NCBI RefSeq assembly: GCF_029945895.1
Contig: NZ_JAQSDL010000090.1
Location: 1-64,000, forward strand
DNA: 64,000 bases
Reading direction: 5' to 3'
DNA from: Polaromonas sp.
Lineage (GTDB): Bacteria; Pseudomonadota; Gammaproteobacteria; Burkholderiales; Burkholderiaceae_C
The notes under the pieces are model-generated. The model did no database searches. It was not told where the DNA came from and saw nothing but the letters and a program-made list of their open reading frames with translations. The translations under genes and the position numbers were made by a program. The first letter of the stretch is position 1. Each line of letters starts with the position of its first letter. Of this stretch, positions 61,985 through 64,000 are shown piece after piece.

Positions 61985-64000
61985 GCGAAACACAATTTCG
62001 CCTGTTGACTGACGCGATGTCCCAGATTGTCTGGGTGATGCGGGCCGATGGCGCTTACACCTGGTTCAATCAACGCTGGCTGGACTACTCCGGTTTGTCC
62101 CTGGAAGAGAGCCTTGATCGCGGCTTGACCGGCCTGATTCATCCCGATGACGACCTGCGTGCCTCCCGGCTTCTGGAGCAGGCGCTCGCGAGCGGCGCCC
62201 CCTGTGAGATCGAATACCGGCTGCGCCGCGCAGACGGTGTTTACCGCTGGATGTTGTGCCGCGCACTCCCGCAGAGCGACGCCGCGGGGCAGACGACTCA
62301 ATGGCTCGGCACCCTGACTGACATCGATACGCTGAAACAGGCAGCGGAACTCCTGGAGAAGGATATCTTCATGACCCGTATCGCCGGTCGGGTCGCGCGC
62401 CTGGGCGGATGGACGATCGACCTGCCGGAGCGCGTGTTGACCTGGTCGGTCGAAAACTGCCTGATCCACGACGTACCACCGGGTTACACGCCGACACTGG
62501 AAGAGGGGATTGGCTACTTTCTTCCAGAGCACCGGCACATCGTCATCCAGCATGTGGAGGCTTGCGCGCAGCACGGCACGCCCTATGAATTTGTACTTCC
62601 CAAGATGACCGCCAAGGGCAGGCGCATCTGGGTGCGCTCACTTGGCGAGGCGGTGAGGGATGCTTCCGGAAAAATTGTCCGCATTCAAGGGGCGTTCCAG
62701 GACATCTCGGAGCAGATGGCTGCACAGGCCCATACACGCGAGCTGGAAACACAGCTTGCCACCACACTCGAAAGCATCACGGACGGTTTTTGCCTGATCA
62801 ACAAGGACTGGAAGTTCACCTTTCTCAATGGTCCGGCCGAGCGAATGCTTCAGCGCGGCCCGGGCGATTTGTTGGGCAAACTCCTCTGGGAGGAGTTCCC
62901 CAAGGCCATGGGCGGGACGATAGAGCGTGAAGCCCGACAGGCCGTTGAACACCGGCGCACGACCCGCTTTGAAACTTTTTACGAACCGCTTGAAGCCTGG
63001 TTCGATATCCACGTCTATCCCACGGAAACGGGCATCGCTGTCTACTTTCAGGACATCACGCAGAGACGCCGGGAACATGCGCAATTGCGGTTGCTTGAAA
63101 CGGCGGTGTCCCGCCTGAACGACATGGTGGTCATCACGGAGGCAGAGGCTTTCGACGATGCGGGGCCGCGTATTGTTTTTGTCAACGACGCCTTTGAGCG
63201 CCACACCGGCTACAGCCGCCACGAAGTGATCGGAAATACCTCCAGGCTCCTGTGGGGACCCAAGACCCAGCATGCCGAGCTTGACCGTATTCGCACCGCC
63301 ATGCAAAAGTGGGAGCGCGTGCGTTCGGAGATCGTCGTCTACACCAAGGCAGGCAGGGAGCTCTGGCTGGAAATCGATATCACGCCCATCACCGACGAGG
63401 CCGGCAAGCACACCCATTGGGTGGCCGTGGAGCGCGACGTCTCCGAGCGCAGGCGGCAGCAGCAGGAAATTCTCAGTCTCAACATCGACCTGGAGGACCG
63501 CGTCCTGCTGCGCACGGCCCAGCTGGCAACGGCGAACAAGGAGCTGGAGTCCTTTGCCTATTCTGTGTCCCATGACCTGCGCTCACCACTCAATACCATC
63601 CACGGGTTCAGCCAGTTGCTGGCAAAAATAGACGCGGAACACATCAGCGAAAAAGGCAAACACTACCTGAACCGGATAGGCGTCGGTGTCATGCAGATGG
63701 GCGAGTTGATCGAGGGCCTGCTGACCCTTGCCCATCTGTCCCGCGAGCAGCTGAAGTCGGAACGTGTCGACCTGTCGGCCCTGGCGCGGCGGATCGAAAA
63801 CGACTGCCGGGAGAGGGAGCCCGAGCGCCAGGTTCAGGTGAACATCCACGATGGACTGATCGCGCATGGCGACCCCCGGTTGCTGTCATCCGTGCTGCAG
63901 AATCTGCTGGCCAATGCCTGGAAATTCAGCGCCAAGGAGCCGCTGGCGTGCATTGAAGTTGGCAGCGAGCGGGGAGCCGAAGGCGGTACCGTCTTTTTTG
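61981..64000 (+). CDS. Multi-PAS sensor histidine kinase (partial, runs off the window)
   Basis: The first 673 residues of a cytoplasmic sensor kinase without membrane helices. Serial PAS/PAC modules are visible: FRLLTDAMSQIVWVMRADGAY near the start, a PAC-like LGTLTDID end, a second with GGWTIDLPERVL and GAFQDISEQ, a third with LESITDGFCLINKDW, and a fourth with VFVNDAFERHTGYSRHEVIGNTSR and VAVERDVSERR. The dimerisation H-box AYSVSHDLRSPL places the phosphorylated His at about residue 531, and the N-box NLLANAWKFS begins the ATPase domain at the window edge. GTG 61981 is the first start after an in-frame stop. The partner response regulator lies outside the window; the stimulus (redox, light or ligand) is unknown. 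Confidence 0.9.
   Translation, partial: MSETQFRLLTDAMSQIVWVMRADGAYTWFNQRWLDYSGLSLEESLDRGLTGLIHPDDDLRASRLLEQALASGAPCEIEYRLRRADGVYRWMLCRALPQSDAAGQTTQWLGTLTDIDTLKQAAELLEKDIFMTRIAGRVARLGGWTIDLPERVLTWSVENCLIHDVPPGYTPTLEEGIGYFLPEHRHIVIQHVEACAQHGTPYEFVLPKMTAKGRRIWVRSLGEAVRDASGKIVRIQGAFQDISEQMAAQAHTRELETQLATTLESITDGFCLINKDWKFTFLNGPAERMLQRGPGDLLGKLLWEEFPKAMGGTIEREARQAVEHRRTTRFETFYEPLEAWFDIHVYPTETGIAVYFQDITQRRREHAQLRLLETAVSRLNDMVVITEAEAFDDAGPRIVFVNDAFERHTGYSRHEVIGNTSRLLWGPKTQHAELDRIRTAMQKWERVRSEIVVYTKAGRELWLEIDITPITDEAGKHTHWVAVERDVSERRRQQQEILSLNIDLEDRVLLRTAQLATANKELESFAYSVSHDLRSPLNTIHGFSQLLAKIDAEHISEKGKHYLNRIGVGVMQMGELIEGLLTLAHLSREQLKSERVDLSALARRIENDCREREPERQVQVNIHDGLIAHGDPRLLSSVLQNLLANAWKFSAKEPLACIEVGSERGAEGGTVFF

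Noticed and set aside
1..64000. CRISPR arrays, insertion sequences, prophage genes, toxin-antitoxin pairs
   Set aside because: No regularly spaced direct repeats with unique spacers, no transposase or integrase frames and no phage structural genes were seen. The tandem units before rpmI and in the efflux leader are too few and lack spacers.

Overview
This window is a chromosomal segment of a betaproteobacterium, most likely a member of the Comamonadaceae (Polaromonas, Rhodoferax or Variovorax type). The placement is inferred from the high GC content, the Bug-type solute receptor, the small Trp-rich TIGR04438-type protein, the conserved tig-clpP-clpX-lon and thrS-infC-rpmI-rplT-pheS-pheT-ihfA blocks, and dispersed GC-rich elements of a kind common in that family. 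I see no phage, insertion sequence, CRISPR array, rRNA operon or replication origin.

Layout. 1-5.9 kb: ferrochelatase head to head with a HAD hydrolase and a GST, then the squalene-forming hpnC-hpnD-hpnE set on the minus strand. 6-10.3 kb: a two-gene RND efflux system. 10.5-17.3 kb: tRNA-Leu(TAG), the protein-quality block tig-clpP-clpX-lon with sigma-32-like promoters, and the tRNA cluster Gly-Cys-Leu(TAA). 17.3-24.8 kb: a conserved hypothetical gene, then a TetR regulator divergent from a complete tripartite RND pump (adaptor, HAE1 pump, OprM-like channel). 24.9-28.9 kb: murI, class I fumarase and divergent class II fumarase. 29-37 kb: a six-gene Mrp Na+/H+ antiporter operon with fused A and B subunits, a Ca2+/Na+ exchanger and a UPF0114 membrane protein. 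37-42 kb: acs, a small cytochrome c, a Trp-rich small protein and ilvD. 42-50.7 kb: a LysR regulator, lgt, a malonate operon (GntR regulator, malonyl-CoA decarboxylase, Bug receptor, enoyl-CoA hydratase-like protein, malonyl-CoA synthetase) and an EamA exporter. 50.8-53 kb: a GGCT-like protein and isocitrate lyase. 53-61.6 kb: the translation block thrS-infC-rpmI-rplT-pheS-pheT-ihfA, a MerR regulator and tRNA-Pro. From 62 kb: a multi-PAS sensor histidine kinase that runs off the window.

Metabolically the window favours acetate, malonate and C4-acid use: Acs and malonyl-CoA synthetase/decarboxylase make acetyl-CoA, isocitrate lyase opens the glyoxylate bypass, and two fumarases with different oxygen tolerance serve the TCA cycle.

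The most unusual layer lies between and inside genes. A roughly 55-60 bp two-hairpin element occurs about twelve times. It often sits directly after a stop codon, but several copies lie inside open reading frames (hpnC, murI, an RND adaptor, an enoyl-CoA hydratase, an EamA transporter) and are read through in frame. In HpnC and MurI the same strand and frame give nearly the same peptide. A second, GC-rich element of about 95 bp occurs three times and abuts stop or start codons. Upstream of thrS there is a Thr-rich mini-ORF followed by a clean intrinsic terminator, which looks like a transcription attenuator. Other notable points are a vestigial second copy of the acs 3' end, three hairpins at exact 29-nt spacing before rpmI, head-to-head start codons sharing CATG (hemH/HAD), and a heptamer tandem repeat in the leader of the tripartite pump.
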